Below, piece by piece: positions 34,182-42,735 of a stretch of 64,000 bases of DNA. Every line of letters starts with the position of its first letter. The first letter of the stretch is position 1. Location of the stretch: positions 1 to 64,000 of the forward strand of contig CAIUZK010000026.1 of assembly GCA_903903635.1 (NCBI GenBank), read 5' to 3'. This DNA comes from an uncultured Bacteroidota bacterium (GTDB lineage: Bacteria; Bacteroidota; Bacteroidia; Chitinophagales; Chitinophagaceae). The position numbers were made by a program, and so were the translations under genes. The notes beneath the pieces were generated by a model. The model saw nothing but the letters and a program-made list of their open reading frames with translations. It was not told the DNA's origin and did not search any database.

Positions 34182-34527
34182 TTTCATTTAGTGATGTTGA
34201 GCTATTGAATCCTGATGGTATTATTTCCGGCTTATCCACTTGCCAAATTCTAATTGAGGTTCCCCTGATAATTTCCTGCTACTAAATGTTCATTGTAGTG
34301 TTATGTCTAAAAACAGGCTGAGATAAAGGCCTACTTTGACCCATGTTGTCGTAAAGCCGTATTTGCCTCTGGATATAAAAACAGGCTTGCAAAATAAAAT
34401 TAACCAAGAGTTAATATTTCGCACAATAATTTCAATCATGGTTCGTTATTATTGTAAAGGGGCTATTTAAAAGTTGTGTATGAAAAGCGGGCGAAACGAT
34501 AATGGCGGCAATGAGGGGGTAAGCACA

Positions 34528-34535
34528 TATCTTTG
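34528..34535 (+). promoter_or_regulatory. Possible -7 box abutting the start of the YyaL-type gene
   Basis: TATCTTTG matches the Bacteroidota -7 box. The best start codon (34540) lies only 4 bp after it, which would give a leaderless or nearly leaderless message. No TTTG is present about 20 bp upstream, so the box may be chance. Confidence 0.25.
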
Positions 34536-34539
34536 CGAT

Positions 34540-36618
34540 ATGCCGAACCGACTTATAAATGAGCAAAGCCCGTATCTGCTGCAACATGCGCATAATCCGG
34601 TAGACTGGTATCCGTGGGGGGATGAGGCTTTTGAAAGGGCCAGGGCCGGGCATAAGCCCGTGCTCGTGAGCATAGGGTATGCTGCATGCCACTGGTGTCA
34701 TGTGATGGAACATGAGAGTTTTGAAAATGAAGTGGTGGCTGCTTTTATGAATGAACACTTTGTGTGCATAAAGGTAGACCGCGAGGAGCATCCGGATGTG
34801 GACCATATGTATATGGATGCAGTGCAGGCAATTGCAGGAAATGGAGGCTGGCCGTTGAATGTGTTTGTAACGCCGGACAGGGCGCCGTTTTATGGTGGCA
34901 CTTACTATCCGCCCAGGGCCGGATACAACAGGCCCTCGTGGATGCAACTGCTGGGCAGGATGTATGAGGTATGGACAGAGCAGCAGGATGAAGTGATGGC
35001 GCAGAGCGGGCAACTGCTTGCGCATCTGAAACAGGCATCGTTGCAACTGACTGCCAGTGATAATGCTGTGCCGGATGCGGATGCAGGAAGAAAGATAGCT
35101 GATAATCTGCTGAAGCAGGCTGATAAGGAAAAGGGCGGCTTTGGGCATGCCCCGAAATTCCCGGGTACTATGGCTATAAGCTTCCTGCTGGAACACTACC
35201 ATTTTACTGGTTATGAAGCAGCATTGAAACATGCGCTGGTAAGCCTGGATGCCATGATTGCAGGTGGCATATATGACCAGCTTGGCGGGGGCTTTGCAAG
35301 GTATTCTACCGACAGGGAATGGCTGGCTCCGCACTTTGAAAAAATGCTGTATGATAATGCATTGCTGATATGCTCGCTATGCGATGCCTACAGTGTAACC
35401 AGGGATAATAAATACAAGCGTATTACTGAGGAGATCATAGCATTTGCGGAGCGGGAACTGAAGGATGTAAGGGGTGGTTATTATTGCGCGCTGGATGCAG
35501 ATAGTGAGGGTGAAGAGGGTAAGTTTTATACGTGGCAATATGATGAGTGGATGGCTGCATTTGAAGGGCAGCAACATACAGGAGAAGGTGGGCTTTGTGA
35601 TGAGGTGAGCAGGGTAGTGGCTGAAGCCTATTTTGGTGTGAAGCCTGATGGTAACTGGGAAGATACCAACATACTGCATGTGGCCAGTGATTTGGCAAAA
35701 GTAGCTGAAGCCCATGGCATAACAACTGAAGATGCAGGGCAACGCATAGATGCAGTGAAACGTATGCTGCTGGCCGTGAGAAGCAAAAGAGTGCGACCGA
35801 TAACTGATGATAAATGCCTGCTGTCGTGGAATGCACTGATGAGTATCGCGCTATCGAAAGCCGGGCTTGTGTTTTATGAAGCGGACAGGGCATTGAGTGA
35901 CCATTATCTGAGGCGTGCTGATGAACATATGGACTGGCTGATAGCTCAGTATAAAATAGATGGCAAGTGGTATCACACCTGGAAGAATGGCATAGCAAAA
36001 ATACCTGCCAAACTTGACGACCTGGCATACCTGGCCCAGGCAATGCTGCAACTGGGAAGCGCAACAGGTAATAATGCGCGGGTGCTTATGGCTGCTGAAC
36101 TGGTGGAAGAGATCATGGCTGATTTCGGGGCTGATAACGGGATGTTTTATTATACACCTGCATATCAGGAAGATATACCGGTGAGGAAGGTGGACATTTA
36201 TGACGGAGCTACCCCTTCGGCTAATGCGGTTATGGCTCAGAATTTGTGGATTTGTGGCGCTTGTATGGAAAGGAGTGACTGGATAGCACAATCGGAGCTG
36301 ATGATCAATTCGATGGCAGAAACGATTATAAGGCATAGTTATTCATTCGGATACTGGGGACAATTATTGCAACGGCAAATAAAGGGACAGAAAACGGTGG
36401 TGTGTGCCGGGAATAAGGCAAATGAAGCGCGGCTGGAAATGGCCGGAAAATACCTTCCGCAGGCTTATTTCCTTACTTTGCAAAAAGAAATATCTGAATT
36501 ACCGATACTGGAAAATAAATTTTTTGCTGATAAAATGTATATATTTGTCTGTTCCGGACATGCGTGTTTGTCGCCAGAAAGCAATGTGGCAGCAGTTATG
36601 CGGGTTCTGGAGGAGTAA
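34540..36618 (+). CDS. YyaL-type (DUF255) thioredoxin-domain protein
   Basis: A 692-residue member of the family that includes bacterial YyaL and animal spermatogenesis-associated protein 20. Start taken at 34540 ([20 protein letters not shown]), the standard family N-terminus; the track start at 34474 adds 22 non-conserved residues. Residues 1-160 form a thioredoxin-like domain with CHWC ([16 protein letters not shown]). The rest is an (alpha/alpha) barrel like those of glycoside-processing enzymes ([44 protein letters not shown]). Biochemical function is not established. Long antisense frames here are shadows. Confidence 0.9.
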   Translation: MPNRLINEQSPYLLQHAHNPVDWYPWGDEAFERARAGHKPVLVSIGYAACHWCHVMEHESFENEVVAAFMNEHFVCIKVDREEHPDVDHMYMDAVQAIAGNGGWPLNVFVTPDRAPFYGGTYYPPRAGYNRPSWMQLLGRMYEVWTEQQDEVMAQSGQLLAHLKQASLQLTASDNAVPDADAGRKIADNLLKQADKEKGGFGHAPKFPGTMAISFLLEHYHFTGYEAALKHALVSLDAMIAGGIYDQLGGGFARYSTDREWLAPHFEKMLYDNALLICSLCDAYSVTRDNKYKRITEEIIAFAERELKDVRGGYYCALDADSEGEEGKFYTWQYDEWMAAFEGQQHTGEGGLCDEVSRVVAEAYFGVKPDGNWEDTNILHVASDLAKVAEAHGITTEDAGQRIDAVKRMLLAVRSKRVRPITDDKCLLSWNALMSIALSKAGLVFYEADRALSDHYLRRADEHMDWLIAQYKIDGKWYHTWKNGIAKIPAKLDDLAYLAQAMLQLGSATGNNARVLMAAELVEEIMADFGADNGMFYYTPAYQEDIPVRKVDIYDGATPSANAVMAQNLWICGACMERSDWIAQSELMINSMAETIIRHSYSFGYWGQLLQRQIKGQKTVVCAGNKANEARLEMAGKYLPQAYFLTLQKEISELPILENKFFADKMYIFVCSGHACLSPESNVAAVMRVLEE

Positions 36619-36799
36619 AAAAAATGGATAATGATATTAGTTAATGCAAGTGGTTGGAGATATAGAAACAATTAACAATTTTTTGCAGAAGCTTGTATTT
36701 TTCGAAAAAACTTTGAATATTGTGCATCGGTTTTATGAAGAAAGTATGAAGAGGGTGAAATTATTTAGTTGCAACATTGCAAAAACAATAGATAGTAGT

Positions 36800-38065
36800 A
36801 TGAAAAAAACTTCCCTGAAGGTCTCAGCTTTAGCATTGCTCGTACTTGCTGCAAGCTGCGGGAAATCGGGCTCCAATGGCCAATTAGTAGGTGATCAGAC
36901 GAGACTGAATTACAAAGCGCCATTGCCGATAGGCATGGTCTATGTACCGTCGGGTTCCTTCAAAATGGGCGCCAGCGATGAAGATATCCGCGGCCGTAAC
37001 GACGCGACCATACATACCGTGCAGTTGGTAGGGTTTTATATGGATGCCACTGAAATATCCAACCAGGAATACAGACAATTTACCAACTGGGTAAGAGACT
37101 CTGTAGCCAATACTATACTTGGAAATTTCAAAGACATGCCGGATGGCTCACAGCGCCTCGACATGAGCAAGCATATTAACTGGAAAGATCCTGAGCTGCA
37201 GGATCAGCTTTCCTCAATCTTTATTCCTGCTGAGCTTTCGGGCTGGGGAGTGAAGACATATGATGTGAGCAAGTTTGTGTATCATTATTCTGTGTTTGAT
37301 TACCGTAATTCGGTAATGCATTCTACAGAATCGCAGATAAAGTTTGTGAACGCATTTGATGTTCCATCTTATCCGGATACTACAGTATGGATACGTCAGT
37401 TCAACTATGCATTCAATGAGCCGATAGCACAGCAATATTTCTGGTTCCAGGGCTTCAACAAATATCCAGTAGTGGGTGTTAACTGGAAACAGTGTAACGC
37501 TTTCTGCGACTGGCGTACAAGGGTATGGCGTTCAGAGCGTGAAAAAGAAAGGCAATATACCGAAAGCCGTTTCCGTCTGCCTTCAGAAGCAGAGTGGGAA
37601 TATGCAGCCCGCGGCGGCCGTAACGAATCTCCTTATCCATGGGGCGGTCCTTACATCATCAATAAAAAAGGCTGTTATCTTGCCAATTTCAAACCTCAGC
37701 GTGGTAACTATGCAGCAGATGGCGGACTTTATACTGTGCCAGTTGATAAATATGCGGCAAATGATTATGGTTTGAAAAATATGTCTGGTAATGTATCTGA
37801 GTGGACTTCTTCGGCCTTTAAGGGCGGCAACTACAACCAGATGGCAGACATCAATCCGGATGTGTCTTATAATGTACAGCCAGGTGATGCTACATGGGAA
37901 AGGCGTAAGGTTGTGCGTGGCGGAAGCTGGCGCGATGTGGCCTATTACCTCCAGGTAAGTACACGCGACTATGAATATCAGGATACCTCTAAGGCGTATA
38001 TTGGTTTCCGTTGCGTATACACAGAAGTTAACCCGGCCCTTACAAACAGGAAGGCAATCAGGTAG
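36800..38065 (+). CDS. gldK: GldK, type IX secretion outer-membrane lipoprotein
   Basis: GldK (PorK) forms, with GldN, the periplasmic ring of the type IX secretion system. Start taken at 36800: MKKTSLKVSALALLVLAASC is a lipoprotein signal with lipobox AASC, whereas the track start at 36644 adds 52 residues without conservation. The 421-residue protein has a sulfatase-modifying-factor/FGE-type fold (from about 45), with GMVYVPSGSFKMGASDED, RLPSEAEWEYAARGG, NVSEWTSSAFKGG and VVRGGSWRD. It is the first gene of gldKLMN, and spacing to gldL is 45 bp. Confidence 0.95.
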   Translation: MKKTSLKVSALALLVLAASCGKSGSNGQLVGDQTRLNYKAPLPIGMVYVPSGSFKMGASDEDIRGRNDATIHTVQLVGFYMDATEISNQEYRQFTNWVRDSVANTILGNFKDMPDGSQRLDMSKHINWKDPELQDQLSSIFIPAELSGWGVKTYDVSKFVYHYSVFDYRNSVMHSTESQIKFVNAFDVPSYPDTTVWIRQFNYAFNEPIAQQYFWFQGFNKYPVVGVNWKQCNAFCDWRTRVWRSEREKERQYTESRFRLPSEAEWEYAARGGRNESPYPWGGPYIINKKGCYLANFKPQRGNYAADGGLYTVPVDKYAANDYGLKNMSGNVSEWTSSAFKGGNYNQMADINPDVSYNVQPGDATWERRKVVRGGSWRDVAYYLQVSTRDYEYQDTSKAYIGFRCVYTEVNPALTNRKAIR

Positions 38066-38110
38066 TATCAAAACATTCATCTATTAATAATCAAAGAAAA
38101 ATTAGCAAAA

Positions 38111-38932
38111 ATGAATCCAGTAGTTCTGTATTTTGAAACCAATCAGGGAAAATACGTAAAAAACCTGCTTATCGGCCTTGGAGCCTCCATAGTTCTTCTT
38201 GGGGCGCTTTTCAAGATCCAGCACTGGCAGGGAGGAGGAACAATGCTCACGATTGGTATGTGTACCGAGGCATTTATCTTCGCTATGCTTGGCCTGATAC
38301 CACCTCACCCCGATTATTACTGGGATCGTTTCTATCCGGACATCACTGAAAGTCCACACGTTGAAGCTTACCGTAAAGGGATCAAGGGTGGTCATTTACC
38401 AAAACCAGGTGAACCACCAACCAAGTCGCTTGACAAGATGCTGGAAGAAGCTCAGATTAATACACCTAACCTTAAGAAACTGAGTGATAATTTCACGAAT
38501 TTCAATAAGGCAGTAGGCCAGATAAAGGATATGTCTGACGTTACGGCTGCAACCGGTACTTATTCGCAGAGCGCACGTGAAGCGGCAGATGCACTGGGCC
38601 AGATGAAGAATACATTCATGGGCGCTACCAAAACAATGAGCGCATTCAATGAAGCCGCAGAAGATACTACCAAATTCCACGATCAGGTTGTAGTCTTATC
38701 TAAGAATCTGGGTACTTTGAATTCGATTTATGAAGTTGAGTTGTCGGATGCAAATAACCATCTGAAAGCAATGAATAAATTCTACAGCAGTCTGGTTAAC
38801 GCTTCTGATGCAATGGCTTCGAGCGCTAAGGATGCAGTTGATACAAGGGAGCAGATTTCGCTTCTGGCCAAGAACCTGACTACTTTGAACCAGGTTTATG
38901 GTAATATGCTGTCTGCTATGCAGGGCCGTTAA
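38111..38932 (+). CDS. gldL: GldL, type IX secretion/gliding motor membrane protein
   Basis: GldL and GldM form the proton-driven inner-membrane motor that powers type IX secretion and gliding. 273 residues. Two membrane segments near the N-terminus (about 20-36 and 44-62) flank the conserved FKIQHWQGGGTMLTIG. A long cytoplasmic helical tail follows, ending LTTLNQVYGNMLSAMQGR. The acidic residue in the second segment (CTEAFIFAML) fits the position implicated in proton coupling. Confidence 0.95.
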   Translation: MNPVVLYFETNQGKYVKNLLIGLGASIVLLGALFKIQHWQGGGTMLTIGMCTEAFIFAMLGLIPPHPDYYWDRFYPDITESPHVEAYRKGIKGGHLPKPGEPPTKSLDKMLEEAQINTPNLKKLSDNFTNFNKAVGQIKDMSDVTAATGTYSQSAREAADALGQMKNTFMGATKTMSAFNEAAEDTTKFHDQVVVLSKNLGTLNSIYEVELSDANNHLKAMNKFYSSLVNASDAMASSAKDAVDTREQISLLAKNLTTLNQVYGNMLSAMQGR

Positions 38933-38978
38933 TATAGTAAGTGAAGAAACAATAACTATTCATAGTAAAAGCTAAATA

Positions 38979-40559
38979 ATGTCTATACCTAAAGAGCCGC
39001 GGCAGATAATGATCAACCTGATGTACCTGGTGTTGACAGCCCTGCTGGCCCTAAACGTATCAAATGAGATTCTCAACGCCTTTAAGACTTTGAGCCTCAG
39101 TATTGACAGGTCTAACCAATCGATAGACCAGAAAAATAGTGAGGTATACAACGATATAAAGCTGAATGAGAAGGCAGCAGGCCAGGAGGCCAAAGTAAAG
39201 CCATTCCGTATCAAGGCTGATGCAGTGGTGAAGGAAGCAGACAGCATGGTGAAATTTTTCAACAACTGGAAGAAAAGGATCATCATAGAAGCAGGTGGAT
39301 ATAATGTGGACCCTGAAGATTCAGCATTGCATATTCCTGCAAGAATGGATAACATTGATGCAACTACAAAATTGCTCGTTGAGATGAAGGGTGGTGATAC
39401 CATGAGGAAGGAAATTATCAGGTTAAGGGAATTCATGTTGAGCCAGTTGACCAGGGCTGATACGATTAAGCTGAGCCCGGTGATGCCATTGCGTATAATT
39501 GCGGCTAAGAAAAATGACCACAATCCTACAGGCGAATGGAATATTGAGAACTTTGAGCACATGCCGGCAATTGCAGCGATTGCCCTTTTCTCGAAATACC
39601 AGAATGACGTACGTAGCAGTGAGGCACTTGTACTAAACAGACTGTTTGAAGAAGCGCATGCAAAGGATATCAAGTTTGATACTATTGGTGCACTTGCGGT
39701 GCCAAAGCTGAGTTATGCCTTGGAAGGAGATAAGATTGAAGCATCTATTGTACTTGCAGCCTATAACAAGGACCAGAAACCTACTGTAACAGTATTGGCA
39801 GGTGGTGGTTCTACCAAGCCTGCTGTAAATGGTATTGTGCCATGGGAAACAGTTGCGAAAGGTGTAGGTATGCAGACTGTGCGTGGTAATATTGAACTGC
39901 AAACAGAAACCGGTAAGGAATCTAAACCATGGGAATTCAAATACATGGTAGGTACAACAGGAGCATCTATGTCACTTGATAAGATGAACGTATTCTATAT
40001 CGGTGTTGAAAATCCAGTTACCGTTGCTGCAGCCGGATATTCTGTAGAAGATGTATCATTGCAGGCAACAGGTTGTACTATTACCGGTGAGAAAGGAAGG
40101 TTTATAATTAAGGATCTTAAGGCTCCGGACCAAAATTTTCTGGTGAACATTATGGCTAAGTCCAAGGAAGGTAGTGTTAAGAATGTCGGTAATATGAAGA
40201 TACGTGTAAAACGTATTCCTAATCCGGTTGCAATGCTGAATGGTAAACCAGGAGGGGCAATGAATGCGGCATTATTCCGTGCTCAGATAGCTCCGGCTGC
40301 CGTGCTTGAGAATTTCGAATTTGATGCCAAGTATAAGGTTATCAGTTTCTCATTCATGATGATGCCTAAAGGAAAGGATATTGTAGGACCACTACCTGCA
40401 GCCAACAAAAATGGTGTTCGGTTCTCTGATGGTTCTAATATTGAGAAGGCTATGTCTACAGCCAAGGCTGGCGACAGGGTATTTATTGATGATATTAAGG
40501 CAGTAGGACCTGATGGATTGGTTCGTCCAATACCTGGATTGATAATAACTTTGAATTAA
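38979..40559 (+). CDS. gldM: GldM, type IX secretion motor shaft protein
   Basis: GldM spans the periplasm and passes motor torque from GldL to the GldKN ring. 526 residues. One N-terminal membrane segment (IMINLMYLVLTALLALNVS, about 9-28) is followed by a helical then beta-domain periplasmic part, as in the D1-D4 layout. Recognisable blocks are SIPKEPRQIMINLMYLV at the start and KAGDRVFIDDIKAVGPDG near the end. Begins 46 bp after gldL and ends 23 bp before gldN. Confidence 0.95.
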   Translation: MSIPKEPRQIMINLMYLVLTALLALNVSNEILNAFKTLSLSIDRSNQSIDQKNSEVYNDIKLNEKAAGQEAKVKPFRIKADAVVKEADSMVKFFNNWKKRIIIEAGGYNVDPEDSALHIPARMDNIDATTKLLVEMKGGDTMRKEIIRLREFMLSQLTRADTIKLSPVMPLRIIAAKKNDHNPTGEWNIENFEHMPAIAAIALFSKYQNDVRSSEALVLNRLFEEAHAKDIKFDTIGALAVPKLSYALEGDKIEASIVLAAYNKDQKPTVTVLAGGGSTKPAVNGIVPWETVAKGVGMQTVRGNIELQTETGKESKPWEFKYMVGTTGASMSLDKMNVFYIGVENPVTVAAAGYSVEDVSLQATGCTITGEKGRFIIKDLKAPDQNFLVNIMAKSKEGSVKNVGNMKIRVKRIPNPVAMLNGKPGGAMNAALFRAQIAPAAVLENFEFDAKYKVISFSFMMMPKGKDIVGPLPAANKNGVRFSDGSNIEKAMSTAKAGDRVFIDDIKAVGPDGLVRPIPGLIITLN

Positions 40560-40582
40560 TTAACTTGCTAAATTATAAGGAT

Positions 40583-41503
40583 ATGACCATCCTGAATACA
40601 TTCAGAATTACGGCCTCAATGGCAATTTTATTTGCCGGGACCGCTAGTTATGCCCAGCCAGGCAGCACAACCGACCCATCCATTTCGGGTACAGGTTATC
40701 CTGGAGTAAAGGCCGACTGGCTGCCATCGAAGACTCCGGATGGAGCCTACGACCGTGTTCCGCATTACAGTACTCCAATACAATGGCAGCACCTTCGTGA
40801 AGATGATATCTTGTGGAAAAAACGTGTTTGGCGAGAGATAGATACGCGTGAAAAACAAAACGTAGGATTCCGCTATACTGGTGATGAAAATTCCGGTGGT
40901 GGTATGTTCATAGAAATATTGCTGGATGGAATTAAGAGGGGTAAGATCAAGGCATACAGTAGCTTTACTGATGATCGTTTTACAACTGTTATGACCAAAG
41001 AGGAAGTAATGGAGCAGATCGCAGGAAAGATTGATACAGTAACTATGATCGATCCGGTATCTGGTAATGAAATTGTAAAGTACATTAAGAAAGACTTCAG
41101 ACCTGAAACTATTCAGAGCTACAGGATCAAGGAAGACTGGATATTTGATCGCAACGAAGGCAAGATGATTGTTCGTATTGTTGGTATTGCTCCGGTAAGA
41201 GATGTAATTGTAGAAGGCCAGTTCCGTGGTCAGCAGGCCATGTTCTGGTTGCATTATCCGGATATTCGTGGTCTTTTGGCTCAATATGAGGTATACAATC
41301 CGGAAAATGATGTAGCCCGCTACACCTGGGATGAATTCTTTGAAAGCCGCAAGTTCTCCAGCAAAATTACCAAGATGAGCAATCCATACCAGGCTGATTT
41401 CAAGGAACTGGGAAATGGTATGAGCCCAATGGAAACTTTGTATGAAAGCCAGCATGCCGCTGAAGAGATCTTCAACAAAGAGCATGATATGTGGGTGTAC
41501 TAA
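40583..41503 (+). CDS. gldN: GldN, type IX secretion ring protein
   Basis: Partner of GldK in the outer-membrane-associated ring. Start taken at the ATG at 40583 (TAAGGAT just upstream); the track's TTG at 40565 is less likely. The 306-residue protein has a signal peptide ending near ASYAQ, then the family core with DDILWKKRVWREIDTREKQN, FEHP-free LREDD, PVRDVIVEGQFRGQQAMFWL and CYTWDEFFESRKFSSKI-like sequence at the C-terminal third. Last gene of the cluster, followed by a strong terminator. Confidence 0.94.
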   Translation: MTILNTFRITASMAILFAGTASYAQPGSTTDPSISGTGYPGVKADWLPSKTPDGAYDRVPHYSTPIQWQHLREDDILWKKRVWREIDTREKQNVGFRYTGDENSGGGMFIEILLDGIKRGKIKAYSSFTDDRFTTVMTKEEVMEQIAGKIDTVTMIDPVSGNEIVKYIKKDFRPETIQSYRIKEDWIFDRNEGKMIVRIVGIAPVRDVIVEGQFRGQQAMFWLHYPDIRGLLAQYEVYNPENDVARYTWDEFFESRKFSSKITKMSNPYQADFKELGNGMSPMETLYESQHAAEEIFNKEHDMWVY

Positions 41504-41564
41504 TTTGTGAATAATGCTATTCATAAGATTTTAATAAAATTATTATTACTGCAAAATAGTTGGG

Positions 41565-41588
41565 GCCCCGGAATTTCCGGGGCTTTTT
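41565..41588 (+). terminator. Terminator after gldKLMN
   Basis: GCCCCGGAA pairs with TTCCGGGGC around a one-base loop region and is followed by TTTTTATT. It lies 60 bp after gldN. Confidence 0.88.
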
Positions 41589-41592
41589 ATTA

Positions 41593-41749
41593 GGAACGAT
41601 GATGAAATAACTCCCACCATCTTACTCGTTCTATCCCATTTTTATTTCGTTGTAAAAGTCTTTAAATAATTCATTATTCGCAGATTTTACGCCTCATAAA
41701 AAAGAAATATAACTTCGCAATATGGTGGAACTTATTTCATCAACGTTCC
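41593..41749. mobile_element. Long-hairpin MITE-like element, copy 3
   Basis: 157 bp, same ends as copy 2 (GGAACGATGATGAAATAACT ... CAACGTTCC), flanked by direct TTA. It lies directly after the gldKLMN terminator and ends 43 bp before comB, so it forms part of the comB upstream region. Confidence 0.85.
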
Positions 41750-41792
41750 TTATTGATTATCTTGCAGGGATTATCTTGCAGGCGTTTTTTAA

Positions 41793-42518
41793 ATGATAAA
41801 TGTGATAAAACCAAGGATTGAAGTTTGTCTGTCACCGGCTTTGCTTCATTTGTATGATACAAAAGGGGTAACCGTAATTATTATTGATGTTTTCAGAGCT
41901 ACATCAACCATAATTGCTGCATTGCACAATGGAGCAAAATGTGTAATACCGGTGGCATCAGTCGCTGAATGCATACAATTAGGTAACACAATTCCCAACA
42001 GCATTACGGCAGGAGAAAGAGACGGGAAAATTGCGGAGGGATTACAATATGGTAATTCTCCATCAGAGTATCCTAAAGAATTTATTAAAGACAAAACACT
42101 GGTTCTTACCACAACAAATGGTACCCGGTTATTGCATATGGTAGAAGGGGCATCGGAGATTCTGATAGGATCATTTCTTAACCTTACTGCTATATCAGAT
42201 TATTTGCGCAAAAAAAATGAGCCTGTATTATTGGGGTGTGCTTCCTGGAAAGACCGTTTTAACCTTGAGGATACATTATTTGCAGGCGCTGTTATCAGCA
42301 GGTTGCAGGATACATTTGACATAAATTGCGATAGCGCCAGAGCCGCACGGCATTTGCATGACTCATCCGGAGGTAATTATATTGAATTTCTCAAAGAAAG
42401 TTCCCACTATAAAAGGTTGTCTGCTTATGGGTTGCAGGCAGATATGGCCTATTGCGCTACAGCCGATTTGCATCCGATTGTCCCCTATTTAAAGGGTGAC
42501 CGGATAGTAATAGACTAA
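41793..42518 (+). CDS. comB: ComB-family 2-phosphosulfolactate phosphatase
   Basis: The family enzyme hydrolyses 2-phosphosulfolactate to sulfolactate, first studied in coenzyme M synthesis. 241 residues, typical length. Conserved blocks are IIIDVFRATSTI near the N-terminus, AGERDGKIAEG with the basic/acidic substrate region, LVLTTTNGTR, and LGCASWKDRFNLEDTLFAGA in the C-terminal half. No other sulfolactate or coenzyme M gene is nearby, so the physiological role here is open; sulfonate metabolism is an inference. Preceded by the hairpin element. Confidence 0.88.
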   Translation: MINVIKPRIEVCLSPALLHLYDTKGVTVIIIDVFRATSTIIAALHNGAKCVIPVASVAECIQLGNTIPNSITAGERDGKIAEGLQYGNSPSEYPKEFIKDKTLVLTTTNGTRLLHMVEGASEILIGSFLNLTAISDYLRKKNEPVLLGCASWKDRFNLEDTLFAGAVISRLQDTFDINCDSARAARHLHDSSGGNYIEFLKESSHYKRLSAYGLQADMAYCATADLHPIVPYLKGDRIVID

Positions 42519-42735
42519 ATAAAGGTTAAATTATAAAGATTGAATTGTTACCAATATAAAGTAGTAAGGAAAATTTGGTGCAATTGACCAATTTTTACCT
42601 AATTTTGCCGAATTATTGCAAAACTATTATTTATGGAGGCAAAGAATATCTGTATTCCAGCCAAAATCAATATATATAAGGCGATTGCAAAAAAATCATT
42701 TTAATTTCTTATAATTTGTTTAAATTGACTGTAAT

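Larger units (their letters stand above)
34116..34539. other. Intergenic region downstream of rpiB
   Basis: Contains the perfect hairpin at 34148-34181 and otherwise about 350 bp without a protein-like frame. A promoter-like TATCTTTG ends 4 bp before the next start codon. No -33 box was seen at the right spacing. Confidence 0.5.

Noticed and set aside
34432-35334. 300-residue minus-strand ORF
   Set aside because: Antisense to the conserved YyaL-type gene. Its His/Cys/Pro-rich composition is typical of a shadow frame.
35435-36336. Minus-strand ORFs of 209 and 161 residues
   Set aside because: Both lie opposite the YyaL-type gene and have shadow-type composition (poly-His/Leu/Ser).
36644-36799. 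52-residue N-terminal extension of gldK
   Set aside because: The internal ATG at 36800 begins a perfect lipoprotein signal, and the extension has no family counterpart.
40628-41524. 298-residue minus-strand ORF
   Set aside because: Fully antisense to gldN, with no recognisable domain and no signal of its own.
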